Shown one piece after another: positions 14,704 through 23,056 of a stretch of 33,334 nt of DNA. This DNA comes from an uncultured Clostridia bacterium (lineage in GTDB: Bacteria > Bacillota > Clostridia > Oscillospirales > Acutalibacteraceae). The DNA is taken from NCBI GenBank assembly GCA_944380675.1, contig CALWIH010000016.1, positions 1-33,334 of the forward strand, given 5' to 3'. The position numbers were made by a program, and so were the translations under genes. The stretch's first letter is position 1. Each line of letters begins with the position of its first letter. The notes below the pieces were generated by a model. The model made no database searches, was not told the origin of the DNA, and was given only the letters and a program-made list of their open reading frames with translations.

Positions 14704-15432
14704 TCAGCGATAGACGCGGGGGCCGAACAGAGCGGAACCGACGCGGACCAGGTTCGCGCCGGCGCGCACGGCGTCAGCAAAATCCGCCGACATTCCCATC
14801 GACAGATAGTCCATAGTAACATTATCACTTCTTTTGTTCTTCATGTCAATAAAATATTGCGTCATCCTCGAAAAAAACCGGATTGTATCGGCTTTTTCGG
14901 CGCCGGCGGGCGGAATCGCCATCAATCCGCGCACGCGGACGCCCGGAAGGGAGGCCGCCTCGCTGACAAGCTCCGGCAGCGCCTCGGGCAGAACGCCCGA
15001 CTTGTTCTCCTCGCGGCCGATGTTCACCTCGATGAGAATATCCATGACGCGGCCCGCCTTCTCCGCCTGGCGGGAGATCTCCTGCGCGAGGCGTCCGCTG
15101 CCGACCGACTGAATCATGGACACCTTCTCAATGATCTGGCGCACCTTGTTCGTCTGCAGGTGACCGATGAACTGCAGGTCGACGGGCGCGTACCGGTCGT
15201 ACTTTTCGCACAGCTCCTGCACGCGGTTTTCGCCGATATGACGAATACCGAGCGCGATGCCGTGGTTGACGACCTCCACAGGCACCGTCTTCGTCGCGGC
15301 GAGAAGGGTGACCTCGTCGGGACTGCGGCCGGAGGCGATGGCGGCCTCCTCAAGCTCCGCCCGGATGCGTTTATAGTTTTCCTCGAGGTCGAGGAATCTC
15401 TGAGAAAGCTCACTTGACAACTTTTCCGTCAT
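14704..15432 (-). CDS. PLP-homeostasis protein, YggS/YlmE family
   Basis: A 242-residue alanine-racemase-fold protein that binds pyridoxal 5'-phosphate without known catalysis and buffers cellular PLP and amino acid pools. The Schiff-base Lys is Lys48 in LLAATKTV. Other family blocks are GENRVQE, LQFIGHLQTNK, and the C-terminal LSMGMSADFADAVRAGANLVRVGSALFG. It corresponds to ylmE of the B. subtilis ylm cluster. The start at the ATG at 15432 overlaps the end of the HlyD-like gene by 23 bases, so the two are coupled. Confidence 0.93.
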   Translation of the reverse strand: MTEKLSSELSQRFLDLEENYKRIRAELEEAAIASGRSPDEVTLLAATKTVPVEVVNHGIALGIRHIGENRVQELCEKYDRYAPVDLQFIGHLQTNKVRQIIEKVSMIQSVGSGRLAQEISRQAEKAGRVMDILIEVNIGREENKSGVLPEALPELVSEAASLPGVRVRGLMAIPPAGAEKADTIRFFSRMTQYFIDMKNKRSDNVTMDYLSMGMSADFADAVRAGANLVRVGSALFGPRVYR

Positions 15433-16708
15433 ACAAATCTGTCCCTTCCACCACAATTTCATCGTAAAGCTGTACCGTCTCGGACGTCATCATCTCGTCC
15501 TCGTCAGGATTCGGATCGCAGATCACATACGTCGACGTGCTGTAGAGCGGAACGATCTGACGGAACAGAATTTCGCTCCCGTGCATGACGTAGACGCCCT
15601 TGACCTCGCGCGTCTCCGTGACCTCCTCCCCGTCCTCGTTCTCGTACGTCCGCGTGACCTCGGCAAAATGGACGGCCTTCTGGCTGACGCGGATGCCGCT
15701 GTAATTCGTCACCGAGATGGAGCACGTCTCCGTGCGCAGGCTCGCGAGGTCCTCGGTGACGGTGCTGCACTCCATCACGACGGCGGCGTCGGAATCGATC
15801 GTCTCCTGGTTGACGGCGCGCACGACGGCGGTCACGGACTCTGTCGTCGCGAAAGGGAAGCTCAGCGTGACGGCGTTCCCCTCGAGAAACTTGAGCGCGT
15901 CGGACGCGGGAACGACGCAGACGAAATACCACTTGAATTCCCCGCAGATTTTCCCGACGGCGTCGGCGGGCGGAGAGGCCGCCGTCTGCGCCTTTTCCTG
16001 ATACTCCTTCGCCGTGATGGAGAGAATAGTATCGTAATCAAACACAGACTCGAAGCCGTCGACCTCGCTGATGAAGATGCCCGCGGAGGGGGCGGAAATC
16101 GAGCCGAGCGACTGCCTGCCGGCGGAGAGCGTGTCGCGCTGGAGCGTCAGGGCGGCGATGCGGTCGTCGAAATTGTCGACCTTGTTCGTCACGATCTGCC
16201 GCTCGTTGAGCACATAGAGAAGCTCCTCACGCGGCTCCTCGAGGGAATCATACTCCCCGAGAGCGGACGTCTGCAGAAGGGAAATCAACTTCTGGCTGAT
16301 GCGCTTGTTGATGGAATCCTGATCGACGGCCTCCGTGCTGCCGGGCGAGGAGAGGCTTTGAAGCTGGGAGATCTGCAGGTTGAGCGTCTCAATCTCCTGC
16401 TGCGCGGCGGCGTCCGCCTCCGTGGCGTACAGCTCCGCCACCGTCCCGCCCTTGGAGACCTTGCCGCCGTCGGGAATCACATAGGTGATGACGCCGCTCG
16501 TCTGCTGGGTGATGACGGACTCCTTGCGCACCGCCGTCCCCGTGGTGCGCACGACCTCAGCGGTGCCGGGATCGTCAGCGCTGACGTAGGTGGCGATCTC
16601 CGTGCGCACAGACGTATAATTCGCGTTGTAAATCTGATAACCGATGTAAAAGAGAAGCAGGACGGCGAGCAGAAACGTCGCCAGCCTGCGGATCAGCGAG
16701 CCGTTCAA
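15410..16708 (-). CDS. HlyD-like membrane-anchored protein of the division cluster
   Basis: This 432-residue protein has one N-terminal transmembrane helix (about 7-26) and is otherwise extracytoplasmic. A lipoyl/barrel-sandwich-like hairpin (SGVITYVIPDGGKVSKGGTV) leads into a coiled coil (about 95-125 and 150-195), and a second half-lipoyl segment (ISAPSAGIFIS) follows. Beta-rich domains make up the C-terminal half. This is the order of periplasmic adaptor proteins of efflux systems, but no partner pump or outer-membrane channel is encoded nearby. It occupies the place of ylmD before yggS and sepF. I chose the TTG at 16708 because AAAGGGGG lies 8 bases upstream and a promoter at 16772-16800 would leave almost no leader for the alternative TTG at 16753. 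The function is unknown. Confidence 0.75.
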   Translation of the reverse strand: MNGSLIRRLATFLLAVLLLFYIGYQIYNANYTSVRTEIATYVSADDPGTAEVVRTTGTAVRKESVITQQTSGVITYVIPDGGKVSKGGTVAELYATEADAAAQQEIETLNLQISQLQSLSSPGSTEAVDQDSINKRISQKLISLLQTSALGEYDSLEEPREELLYVLNERQIVTNKVDNFDDRIAALTLQRDTLSAGRQSLGSISAPSAGIFISEVDGFESVFDYDTILSITAKEYQEKAQTAASPPADAVGKICGEFKWYFVCVVPASDALKFLEGNAVTLSFPFATTESVTAVVRAVNQETIDSDAAVVMECSTVTEDLASLRTETCSISVTNYSGIRVSQKAVHFAEVTRTYENEDGEEVTETREVKGVYVMHGSEILFRQIVPLYSTSTYVICDPNPDEDEMMTSETVQLYDEIVVEGTDLYDGKVVK

Positions 16709-16762
16709 TGCACGCGCCCCCTTTCTCCGGGAATTCGCCCGGACTCCGGCCAAACTGCCGTC

Positions 16763-17722
16763 TTATCCTTCATTATACGCAATTTCCAGTTTCTTTGCAA
16801 CTATGGAACAAGCCTCCTGCACGAGGCGAGCCTCGCCGAGCTTGTCGCGGGAGAGCCAGGAAACCTCCTCCTCTCGGCGGAACCAGGTCAGCTGGCGCTT
16901 CGCGTAGCGGCGCGTCTCGCGGCGGAGCGTGTCCGCCGCCTCCTCGAGCGTGCATTCGCCGCGAAAATAAGGATAAAACTCCTTGCAGCCGATCGCCTGC
17001 CGGACGGTGGCGGCTCCGCCGAAGTCCATCAGGCAGCGCGCCTCGTCGAGGAGGCCGTTTTCGAGCATCGCGGTGACGCGGCGGTTGATGCGGTCGTACA
17101 GAAGCGACCGATCCTCGTACGTCAGGCCAATCCAGCACGCGCGGTAGGGCGAGGGCTCCCGGCGGGATTCCTCGCGCAGCGCCGCCATCGTCTTTCCCGT
17201 GAGGCGGCACAGCTCGAGCGCGCGCACGATTCGCTTGACGTCGCGGGGAGAAAGGCGCGCGGCCGTCTCCGGGTCGAGGGCGGCGAGCTCCGAGAGAAGC
17301 GCCTGCGCCCCCTCGTCCTCTGCGCGGCGCTCGAGCTCCCGGCGGAGGGCGTCGTCACGCGGCTCCTCAGCGAAGGAGACGTTGTGCAGGAGGGACGAGA
17401 CATAAAGACCCGTCCCGCCGGCGAGCACCGGAAGCTTCCCTCTCGCGTGCAGCTCCCGGATGAGAGCGCCCGCGCGCGCGACGTAGTCGGCGACGCTGAA
17501 GGGCTCGTCCCAGTCCAGAAAAGCGATCAGATGATGCGGCACGCCGCGCGTCTCCTCCGGCGTCGGCTGCGCCGTGCTGACCGGGAGGCCGCGGTAAATC
17601 TGCATCGAATCGGCGGAGATCACCTCGCCGCCGAAGCGCAGCGCCAGCTCGGCGGCGAGCGCCGTCTTGCCCGAGGCGGTCGGCCCCACGACGGCGACAA
17701 CCGGAATCTGTTCGTAAGCCAT
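16763..17722 (-). CDS. miaA: tRNA dimethylallyltransferase
   Basis: A 319-residue enzyme that transfers a dimethylallyl group to N6 of A37 in tRNAs reading UNN codons. The P-loop GPTASGKT is at 13-20, the catalytic Asp at 38 (SADSMQIYRGL), and the TAQPTPEETRGVPHHLI block follows. The insert RRVTAMLENGLLDEA and the QAIGCKEFYPYF segment are typical MiaA sequence. The start at the ATG at 17722 has AAGGAGG before it; the longer frame to 17776 is unsupported. Its product is the substrate of MiaB, encoded at the head of the same array. The 3' end contains the promoter for the next gene. Confidence 0.95.
   Translation of the reverse strand: MAYEQIPVVAVVGPTASGKTALAAELALRFGGEVISADSMQIYRGLPVSTAQPTPEETRGVPHHLIAFLDWDEPFSVADYVARAGALIRELHARGKLPVLAGGTGLYVSSLLHNVSFAEEPRDDALRRELERRAEDEGAQALLSELAALDPETAARLSPRDVKRIVRALELCRLTGKTMAALREESRREPSPYRACWIGLTYEDRSLLYDRINRRVTAMLENGLLDEARCLMDFGGAATVRQAIGCKEFYPYFRGECTLEEAADTLRRETRRYAKRQLTWFRREEEVSWLSRDKLGEARLVQEACSIVAKKLEIAYNEG
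16772..16800 (-). promoter_or_regulatory. Internal promoter in miaA for the HlyD-like/yggS/sepF group
   Basis: On the minus strand TTGCAA (-35) and a perfect TATAAT (-10) are separated by 17 bases inside the last codons of miaA. Transcription would start near 16765 and feed the division genes independently of the mismatch-repair block. Confidence 0.75.
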
Positions 17723-17797
17723 GCGTCCTCCTTTCTCAGTCGCGGCCTTCTCCATCATACGGCGCAGCGGCCGCAAAACCCGTCGGAAACCAGCGCG

Positions 17798-19825
17798 TCA
17801 CTGCAGCCTGCCGAACTGCTTTTCCAAATCCCGGCGGCGCATGACGATGGAGACGGGCCGCCCGTGCGGGCAGTAGCGAATCTCGGGATGATCCGCGAGG
17901 CGCTCCGCGAGCGCAATCAGCTCCTCGTCGGAGCTGCGGTCTCCCGCCTTGATCGCTGCCCGGCAGGCGACGTTGTGATACAGCCAGTCAAGCTTTTCCG
18001 TCGTGAGATCCCTGCGGGATTTCACGAGATAGCCGGCGATCTCCATCACCGCGTCCGCGACGCCCTCCCCCTCGAGGATCAGGGGAGCGGTGCGCACGAG
18101 GATGGTGCCGGGGCCGAAGTCGTCGATCTCAAAGCCCGCCTTCCCGAAGAGCTCGCGTGCCTCGAGGGCGGCGGCGTACTCGTTCTTTTCGAGCGTGACG
18201 GGCACCGGCTCGAGCAGGAGCTGACAGTCCGCGTCCCCGCGCCGGGCCTTGAGCTTCTCGTAGAGCATCCGCTCATGGGCGGCATGCTTGTCGATCCAGA
18301 CGAGCTCGTCGCCGCGCTCGAGAATCAGGTAGGTGCCGAACGCCTCCCCGACGAGGCGAAACGGCGGCTTGGCGTCCTCCCGGACGGGAACGGCAGGCGT
18401 ATTCTCCGCGGGCGTCTGCTCCGGAGCCGGGGCAGGAGCCTGCGGCGCGGGCGGCAGGGCGTCCGGAACGGGAGGCAGAGCGTCCGAAGAAGGAAGCGCG
18501 GCTTCCCGGTTCTCCCCGTCCGCGGGCGGCTGTGCGCTATCGGGCGCTGGGGCAGATTCCGCCCGGCGCGAGGGGAAGAAGCTCTCCCAGGCGGCGCCGG
18601 CGGCGGACGGCGCGGCGGGCCGGGAAGCAAACGGCAGGGAGCGGCTGTCCCGCACCGCGCGTCCCGCGCCGAACGGGCGGCTCCGCTCGAGCTTCGGGAC
18701 GGAGATCTCCGGCTCCGGCTCGCTCACAGGCTCCCGCTTCGGCTCCAGATCGAGGGAAAGCTGGCTCGCCTGCGGCTGCACGCCCGCGAAAACGGGCGGC
18801 GGCGGGGCGGCGGGGAACTGCGCCGTCTTCGGCGTGTCCTGCTCATTGAGCGCCGTCTTGACGCCATGGTAAACGCAGTCAAAGAGAGGCTTTTCGTTGA
18901 CGAAGCGCACCTCGATCTTCGCCGGATGGACGTTGACGTCCACCGCGCGGCAGGAAACCGTGAGATGCAGGACGCAGGCGGGCAGCTTCCCGGCCATCAG
19001 CGTCCCCTTGAACGCCTCCTCGAGCGCGACCATCGCCGTGCGGCTGCGGACGTAGCGCCCGTTGAGGAAAAAGTTCTGCATACTGCGGTTCGGGCGAGCG
19101 GCGGCGGGCTTGCTGACGAAGCCCTTGACGGACGCGCCTCCGAACTCGTAATCGACCGGCAGAAGATTCTGCGTGAACTCGCGGCCGTACACCGCGTAAA
19201 TCGCGGACTTGAGCTTTCCGTCGCCCGGGGTGCGGAGCGTCTCCTTCCCGTCGCGCAGGAAGCGGAACGCAATCTCCGGGTGGGAGAGCGCGATCTTGTC
19301 CATCACGGAGGCAACGGCGTTCCCCTCGACGACGTCCTTCTTGAGGAATTTCATCCGCGCGGGGGTGTTGAAGAAAATATCGCGGACGACAATCGTCGTG
19401 CCGGCGGGGCAGCCCGCCTCCTCGAGCGCCTCCTCCTCCCCGCCCTCGATGACATACCGCGTGCCCTCGAGCTCGTCTCCGACGCGGGTGAGCAGCTCGA
19501 CGCGCGCGACGGCGGCGATCGACGCGAGCGCCTCGCCGCGGAAGCCGAGCGTGCCGATCCCCTCGAGGTCGTCCCGGCTCTGCACCTTGCTCGTCGCGTG
19601 GCGGAGAAAGGCGGTCGGGACGTCCTCGCGCGCGATGCCGCAGCCGTTGTCGGTGATGCGCAGATACGACGCGCCGCCGTGCTTGATCTCCACCGTGACC
19701 GACGTCGCGCCGGCGTCGACCGCGTTCTCAAGCAGCTCCTTCACAACGGAGGAGGGGCGATCGACCACCTCGCCCGCCGCAATCAGCTCCGCGACGTGCT
19801 TGTCGAGCACATGAATCCGTCCCAT
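17798..19825 (-). CDS. mutL: DNA mismatch repair protein MutL
   Basis: A 675-residue MutL. The N-terminal GHKL ATPase has the motifs ELLENAVDAGA (Glu33, Asn34), TDNGCGI (58-64) and GFRGEAL (94-100). A low-complexity Pro/Ala-rich linker of about 150 residues follows (roughly 345-495). The C-terminal dimerisation domain carries DKHAAHERMLYE (512-523) and CPHGRPV near the end, the metal-binding motifs of MutL proteins with intrinsic nicking endonuclease activity. MutL relays mismatch recognition by MutS and nicks the new strand. It begins 24 bases after the mutS stop. The linker is long for Firmicutes but of the usual composition. Confidence 0.96.
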   Translation of the reverse strand: MGRIHVLDKHVAELIAAGEVVDRPSSVVKELLENAVDAGATSVTVEIKHGGASYLRITDNGCGIAREDVPTAFLRHATSKVQSRDDLEGIGTLGFRGEALASIAAVARVELLTRVGDELEGTRYVIEGGEEEALEEAGCPAGTTIVVRDIFFNTPARMKFLKKDVVEGNAVASVMDKIALSHPEIAFRFLRDGKETLRTPGDGKLKSAIYAVYGREFTQNLLPVDYEFGGASVKGFVSKPAAARPNRSMQNFFLNGRYVRSRTAMVALEEAFKGTLMAGKLPACVLHLTVSCRAVDVNVHPAKIEVRFVNEKPLFDCVYHGVKTALNEQDTPKTAQFPAAPPPPVFAGVQPQASQLSLDLEPKREPVSEPEPEISVPKLERSRPFGAGRAVRDSRSLPFASRPAAPSAAGAAWESFFPSRRAESAPAPDSAQPPADGENREAALPSSDALPPVPDALPPAPQAPAPAPEQTPAENTPAVPVREDAKPPFRLVGEAFGTYLILERGDELVWIDKHAAHERMLYEKLKARRGDADCQLLLEPVPVTLEKNEYAAALEARELFGKAGFEIDDFGPGTILVRTAPLILEGEGVADAVMEIAGYLVKSRRDLTTEKLDWLYHNVACRAAIKAGDRSSDEELIALAERLADHPEIRYCPHGRPVSIVMRRRDLEKQFGRLQ

Positions 19826-19849
19826 ACGCTTCTCCTTTCTCCCGGCGGC

Positions 19850-22468
19850 TTATTCCTTCTTCGCCAGGGTGGTCAGTTCAAACAGCTGCGTCATGCACTC
19901 GATCGGCGTCAGCGTGTTGACGTCGAGGGCGCGCAGACGCTCGAGAATTTCGCTTTCCCTGCCGGGGAGGATGGCGAGCTGGAGCGCGTCCGGCTCCTCC
20001 TCCGCCCTGCGGCGTCCCTTTGCCTTCGGCATGGAGACGACCTTCCCCTCCTCGAGCTCGGCGAGGATCTGCTTTGCGCGGGAAATCACGCGGTTCGGAA
20101 TCCCGGCGAGCTTCGCCACCTCGATGCCGAAGCTGTCGTCCGCTCCGCCGCGTACAATCCGGCGCAGGAAGGTGATGTCGTCGCCGCGCTTCTTGACGGC
20201 GATGTTGAAGTTCTTCACGCCCTCGACAAGTTCCTCGAGGACGGTCAGCTCGTGGTAATGCGTGGCGAACAGCGCCTTCGCGCCGAGCAGCTTTTTGTCG
20301 GCGACGTACTCGAGGACAGCGCGCGCGATGCTCATGCCGTCGAAGGTCGACGTGCCGCGGCCGATCTCGTCGAGAATCAGGAGGCTGTCCGGCGTGGCCT
20401 CGCGGAGGATCTCCGCGACCTCGCTCATCTCCACCATGAAGGTCGACTGGCCGGAGGAGAGATCGTCCGACGCGCCGACGCGGGTGAAGATGCCGTCGGT
20501 GATGCAGACGTCCGCCGACGAGGCGGGAACAAAGCAGCCGATCTGCGCCATCAGGACGATGAGCGCGACCTGGCGCATATAGGTCGACTTGCCGGCCATG
20601 TTCGGGCCGGTGATGATGGCGACGCGGTTCTCCCCCTTGTCGAGCAGGACGTCGTTCGGGACGAACGGCGCGTCGAGCAGCTTTTCCACCACGGGGTGGC
20701 GTCCCTCACGGATCTGCAGCCGCCCCTCGAGGTTGATGGACGGGCGGACGTACCCCTGCGCGGCGGAAACCTCGGCGAACGAGAGCAGCACGTCGAGCTG
20801 GGCGACGGCCGCCGCCGTGCGCTGGATGCGGGAAAGCTCCCCCGCCGTCTTTTTTCGCACCTCGTCAAAGAGACTGTACTCGAGCTGGACGGAGCGCTCC
20901 TTCGCGCCGAGAATCCGGCCCTCAAGCTCCTTGAGCTCCTGGGTGATGTATCGCTCGCAGTTGGCGAGCGTCTGCTTTCTGATGTAATCGTCCGGCGCTT
21001 TGTCGCGGAACGAATTGCTGATTTCAATGTAATAGCCGAACACGCGGTTGTAGCCGACCTTGAGCTTCGGGATGCCGGTGCGCTCGCGCTCCCGCGCTTC
21101 TATCCGGGCCGTCAGGCTGCTGCCGTTGTCCATATCGTCCCTGAGGGAGTCAAGCTCCTCGCTGTAGCCGCGGCGAATGAGCCCGCCCTCGCGGACGGAA
21201 AAGGGAGGCTCGTCCTCAATGGCGCTGTCGATGAGGCTGCAGACGTCCTCGAGGGGATCGATCTCCCCGCGCAGATCCACGAGGAGCGCGGCGTTCACCG
21301 CGGAGAGCGCCGTCCGCACGAGCGGCAGGCGGGCAAGAGCGGCGGCAAGCGAGCGCAGCTCGCGCGCGTTCGAGCTGCCGTAAACAATTCGCGTCATGAG
21401 ACGCTCGAGATCGTGGATGCCGGTCAGCGCTTCGGCAAGCTCGTCGCGCAGGGCGGCGGACTCGAAAAGCTCCGCCACCGCGTTCTGGCGGCGAAGAATC
21501 TGGCCGGGGCTGAGCAGCGGCTGCTCGAGCCAGGAGCGGATGAGGCGCTTGCCCATCGCGGTGCTCGTCCTGTCGAGCACCCAGAGCAGGGAGCCGCGCT
21601 TCTCCTTCGACCGCATCGTCTCCGTCAGCTCGAGATTGCGGCGGGCGTTGAGGTCGAGGTGCATATACTGCGCCTCGCTGAACAGCCTGAGCTCCGTCAT
21701 GCGCTCAAGGCCGGTGCGCTGCGTCTTTTTCAGGTAGCCGAGCAGCGCGCCGAGCGCCGCCGTCACGAGCGGGCGATCGGTCAGGCCGAGCTCGTCGAGG
21801 CTTCTGCCGGCAAACTGGCCGATCACGAGCGCCTCGGCCTGCTCGAAGGCGAAGTCCTCGTCCGGCAGAAGCTCGAGGCTCGCGGAGAGACGCGTGCGGA
21901 TGAAGCCCGGCAGCTCCCGGAAATCAAGCGAGGCGGGATTGAGCAGAATCTCGCGCGGGGAGAATTTGGAGAGCTCGTTTTTGATGCGCTCCTCAAGCTC
22001 CCCGGAGAGCACGCAGGCGCTCAGCTCGCCGGTGGAGATGTCCGCGAAGCAGCAGCCCGCCTCCCCGTCTCTCGTACAGACGGAGCAGATGTAGTTGTTC
22101 CGCGCCTCGTCGAGCATCGCGCTCTCGAGGACGGTGCCGGGGGTGATGACGCGGATGATGTCGCGCTTGACAAGCCCCTTTGCGAGCGCCGGGTCCTCAA
22201 GCTGCTCGCAGATGGAGACCTTGTACCCCTTCTGCACGAGCCGGGCGATGTAATTGTCCGCGCTGTGGAACGGCACGCCGCACATCGGGGCGCGCTCCTC
22301 CTGCCCGCAGCCGCGCCCGGTGAGCGTCAGGTCGAGCTCCCGGGAGACGAGCTTCGCGTCGTCAAAAAACATCTCATAGAAATCGCCGAGACGGAAGAAG
22401 AGGATGGTGTTGGGCTCCTTCTTCTTCATCTCCATATACTGCTTCAACATCGGCGAGAGATCTGCCAT
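19850..22468 (-). CDS. mutS: DNA mismatch repair protein MutS
   Basis: An 872-residue mismatch-binding ATPase. The mismatch-reading GDFYEMF motif lies at 28-34 (Phe30, Glu32), followed by connector, lever and clamp domains. The ABC-type ATPase has Walker A GPNMAGKST at 621-629, then LILDEIGRGTSTFDG, and a C-terminal helix-turn-helix. The start at the ATG at 22468 has GGAGG before it; the ORF could extend to 22543 but the extension overlaps a terminator and lacks similarity. It is co-transcribed with mutL and miaA. Confidence 0.97.
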   Translation of the reverse strand: MADLSPMLKQYMEMKKKEPNTILFFRLGDFYEMFFDDAKLVSRELDLTLTGRGCGQEERAPMCGVPFHSADNYIARLVQKGYKVSICEQLEDPALAKGLVKRDIIRVITPGTVLESAMLDEARNNYICSVCTRDGEAGCCFADISTGELSACVLSGELEERIKNELSKFSPREILLNPASLDFRELPGFIRTRLSASLELLPDEDFAFEQAEALVIGQFAGRSLDELGLTDRPLVTAALGALLGYLKKTQRTGLERMTELRLFSEAQYMHLDLNARRNLELTETMRSKEKRGSLLWVLDRTSTAMGKRLIRSWLEQPLLSPGQILRRQNAVAELFESAALRDELAEALTGIHDLERLMTRIVYGSSNARELRSLAAALARLPLVRTALSAVNAALLVDLRGEIDPLEDVCSLIDSAIEDEPPFSVREGGLIRRGYSEELDSLRDDMDNGSSLTARIEARERERTGIPKLKVGYNRVFGYYIEISNSFRDKAPDDYIRKQTLANCERYITQELKELEGRILGAKERSVQLEYSLFDEVRKKTAGELSRIQRTAAAVAQLDVLLSFAEVSAAQGYVRPSINLEGRLQIREGRHPVVEKLLDAPFVPNDVLLDKGENRVAIITGPNMAGKSTYMRQVALIVLMAQIGCFVPASSADVCITDGIFTRVGASDDLSSGQSTFMVEMSEVAEILREATPDSLLILDEIGRGTSTFDGMSIARAVLEYVADKKLLGAKALFATHYHELTVLEELVEGVKNFNIAVKKRGDDITFLRRIVRGGADDSFGIEVAKLAGIPNRVISRAKQILAELEEGKVVSMPKAKGRRRAEEEPDALQLAILPGRESEILERLRALDVNTLTPIECMTQLFELTTLAKKE

Positions 22469-22491
22469 TCTTCTGCCTCCAACCCAAACTG

Positions 22492-22539
22492 AAAAAAGCA
22501 CGCGGAAGGGGCGTGTTCCTGTCCTCCTCCGCATGCTTT
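22492..22539 (-). terminator. Intrinsic terminator between the ylbF-type gene and mutS
   Basis: On the minus strand AAAGCATGCGGA pairs with TCCGCGTGCTTT (12 bp, one T-G pair) across a ~21-base loop and is followed by TTTTTT counting the stem's own Ts. A second GC hairpin (CCCGGC and GCCGGG, 22578-22594) lies in the same 3' region. The mutS start is only 24 bases beyond, so read-through must supply mutS unless its promoter lies further upstream. Confidence 0.65.
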
Positions 22540-22601
22540 CCATCGATTCGTTTCATCCGCCGCGCGGAGTATGTGCGCCCGGCGAAAAGCCGGGGACGGC
22601 C

Positions 22602-23009
22602 TCAGTGGCAGCCGCCGCAGGAGCCGCAGTCGCCGCCGCAGCTGTGCTCCTCATAGTCCGCCGTGTCCGGGTCCGCCCCGTCGGCGCACTGGCTGATGAT
22701 GGCGCTCACGCGGTTGAGCAGGGCGTCAAGCTCCTGCTTCGCGGCGTTGTACGCCTGCATATGGTCGTTCTGCATGATCTGGCCGTAGAGGAGACGGAGC
22801 TCGTTGTTGAGCTGCTGGAGCTTCTCGTCGTCGCGCTCGTCCTTGTTGGCCTCGTTGTTGATGGCCATTCTCTTGAGGTTGAAGTCGCCGATCATGTTCT
22901 GCAGCACGGCGTCGCCGTCGCAGCCCTCGCTCGCGGCGCGCATGGCGAGATAGCGCTCGTCCTTCTGCAGCTCACGGCCGATTTCACGGGTCAGTTCGAT
23001 AATATCCAT
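22602..23009 (-). CDS. YlbF/YmcA family protein with Cys-rich tail
   Basis: A 135-residue, mostly helical protein of the YlbF family (DUF964). In B. subtilis YlbF, YmcA and YaaT form a complex that binds Fe-S clusters and steers RNase Y. The conserved helical pair spans about 1-115 and includes MRAASEGCDGDAVLQNMIGDF. The C-terminus EEHSCGGDCGSCGGCH carries Cys124, Cys128, Cys131, Cys134 and His135, a likely metal or Fe-S ligand set. A GGAGG ribosome binding site precedes the ATG. It lies 47 bases after miaB, itself an Fe-S enzyme, and before mutS, an order I recognise from other Clostridia. Confidence 0.85.
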   Translation of the reverse strand: MDIIELTREIGRELQKDERYLAMRAASEGCDGDAVLQNMIGDFNLKRMAINNEANKDERDDEKLQQLNNELRLLYGQIMQNDHMQAYNAAKQELDALLNRVSAIISQCADGADPDTADYEEHSCGGDCGSCGGCH

Positions 23010-23056
23010 TTGGGTACCTCCATCATATGATAAATATTAAATATAAAGAATATGCA

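Noticed and set aside
15581-22492. A 2303-codon open frame on the plus strand
   Set aside because: It lies antisense to seven well-supported genes (the HlyD-like gene to mutS only partly out of frame) and encodes Arg/Ala/Glu-rich low-information sequence. Long antisense frames arise easily in GC-rich DNA. No ribosome binding site or domain supports it.
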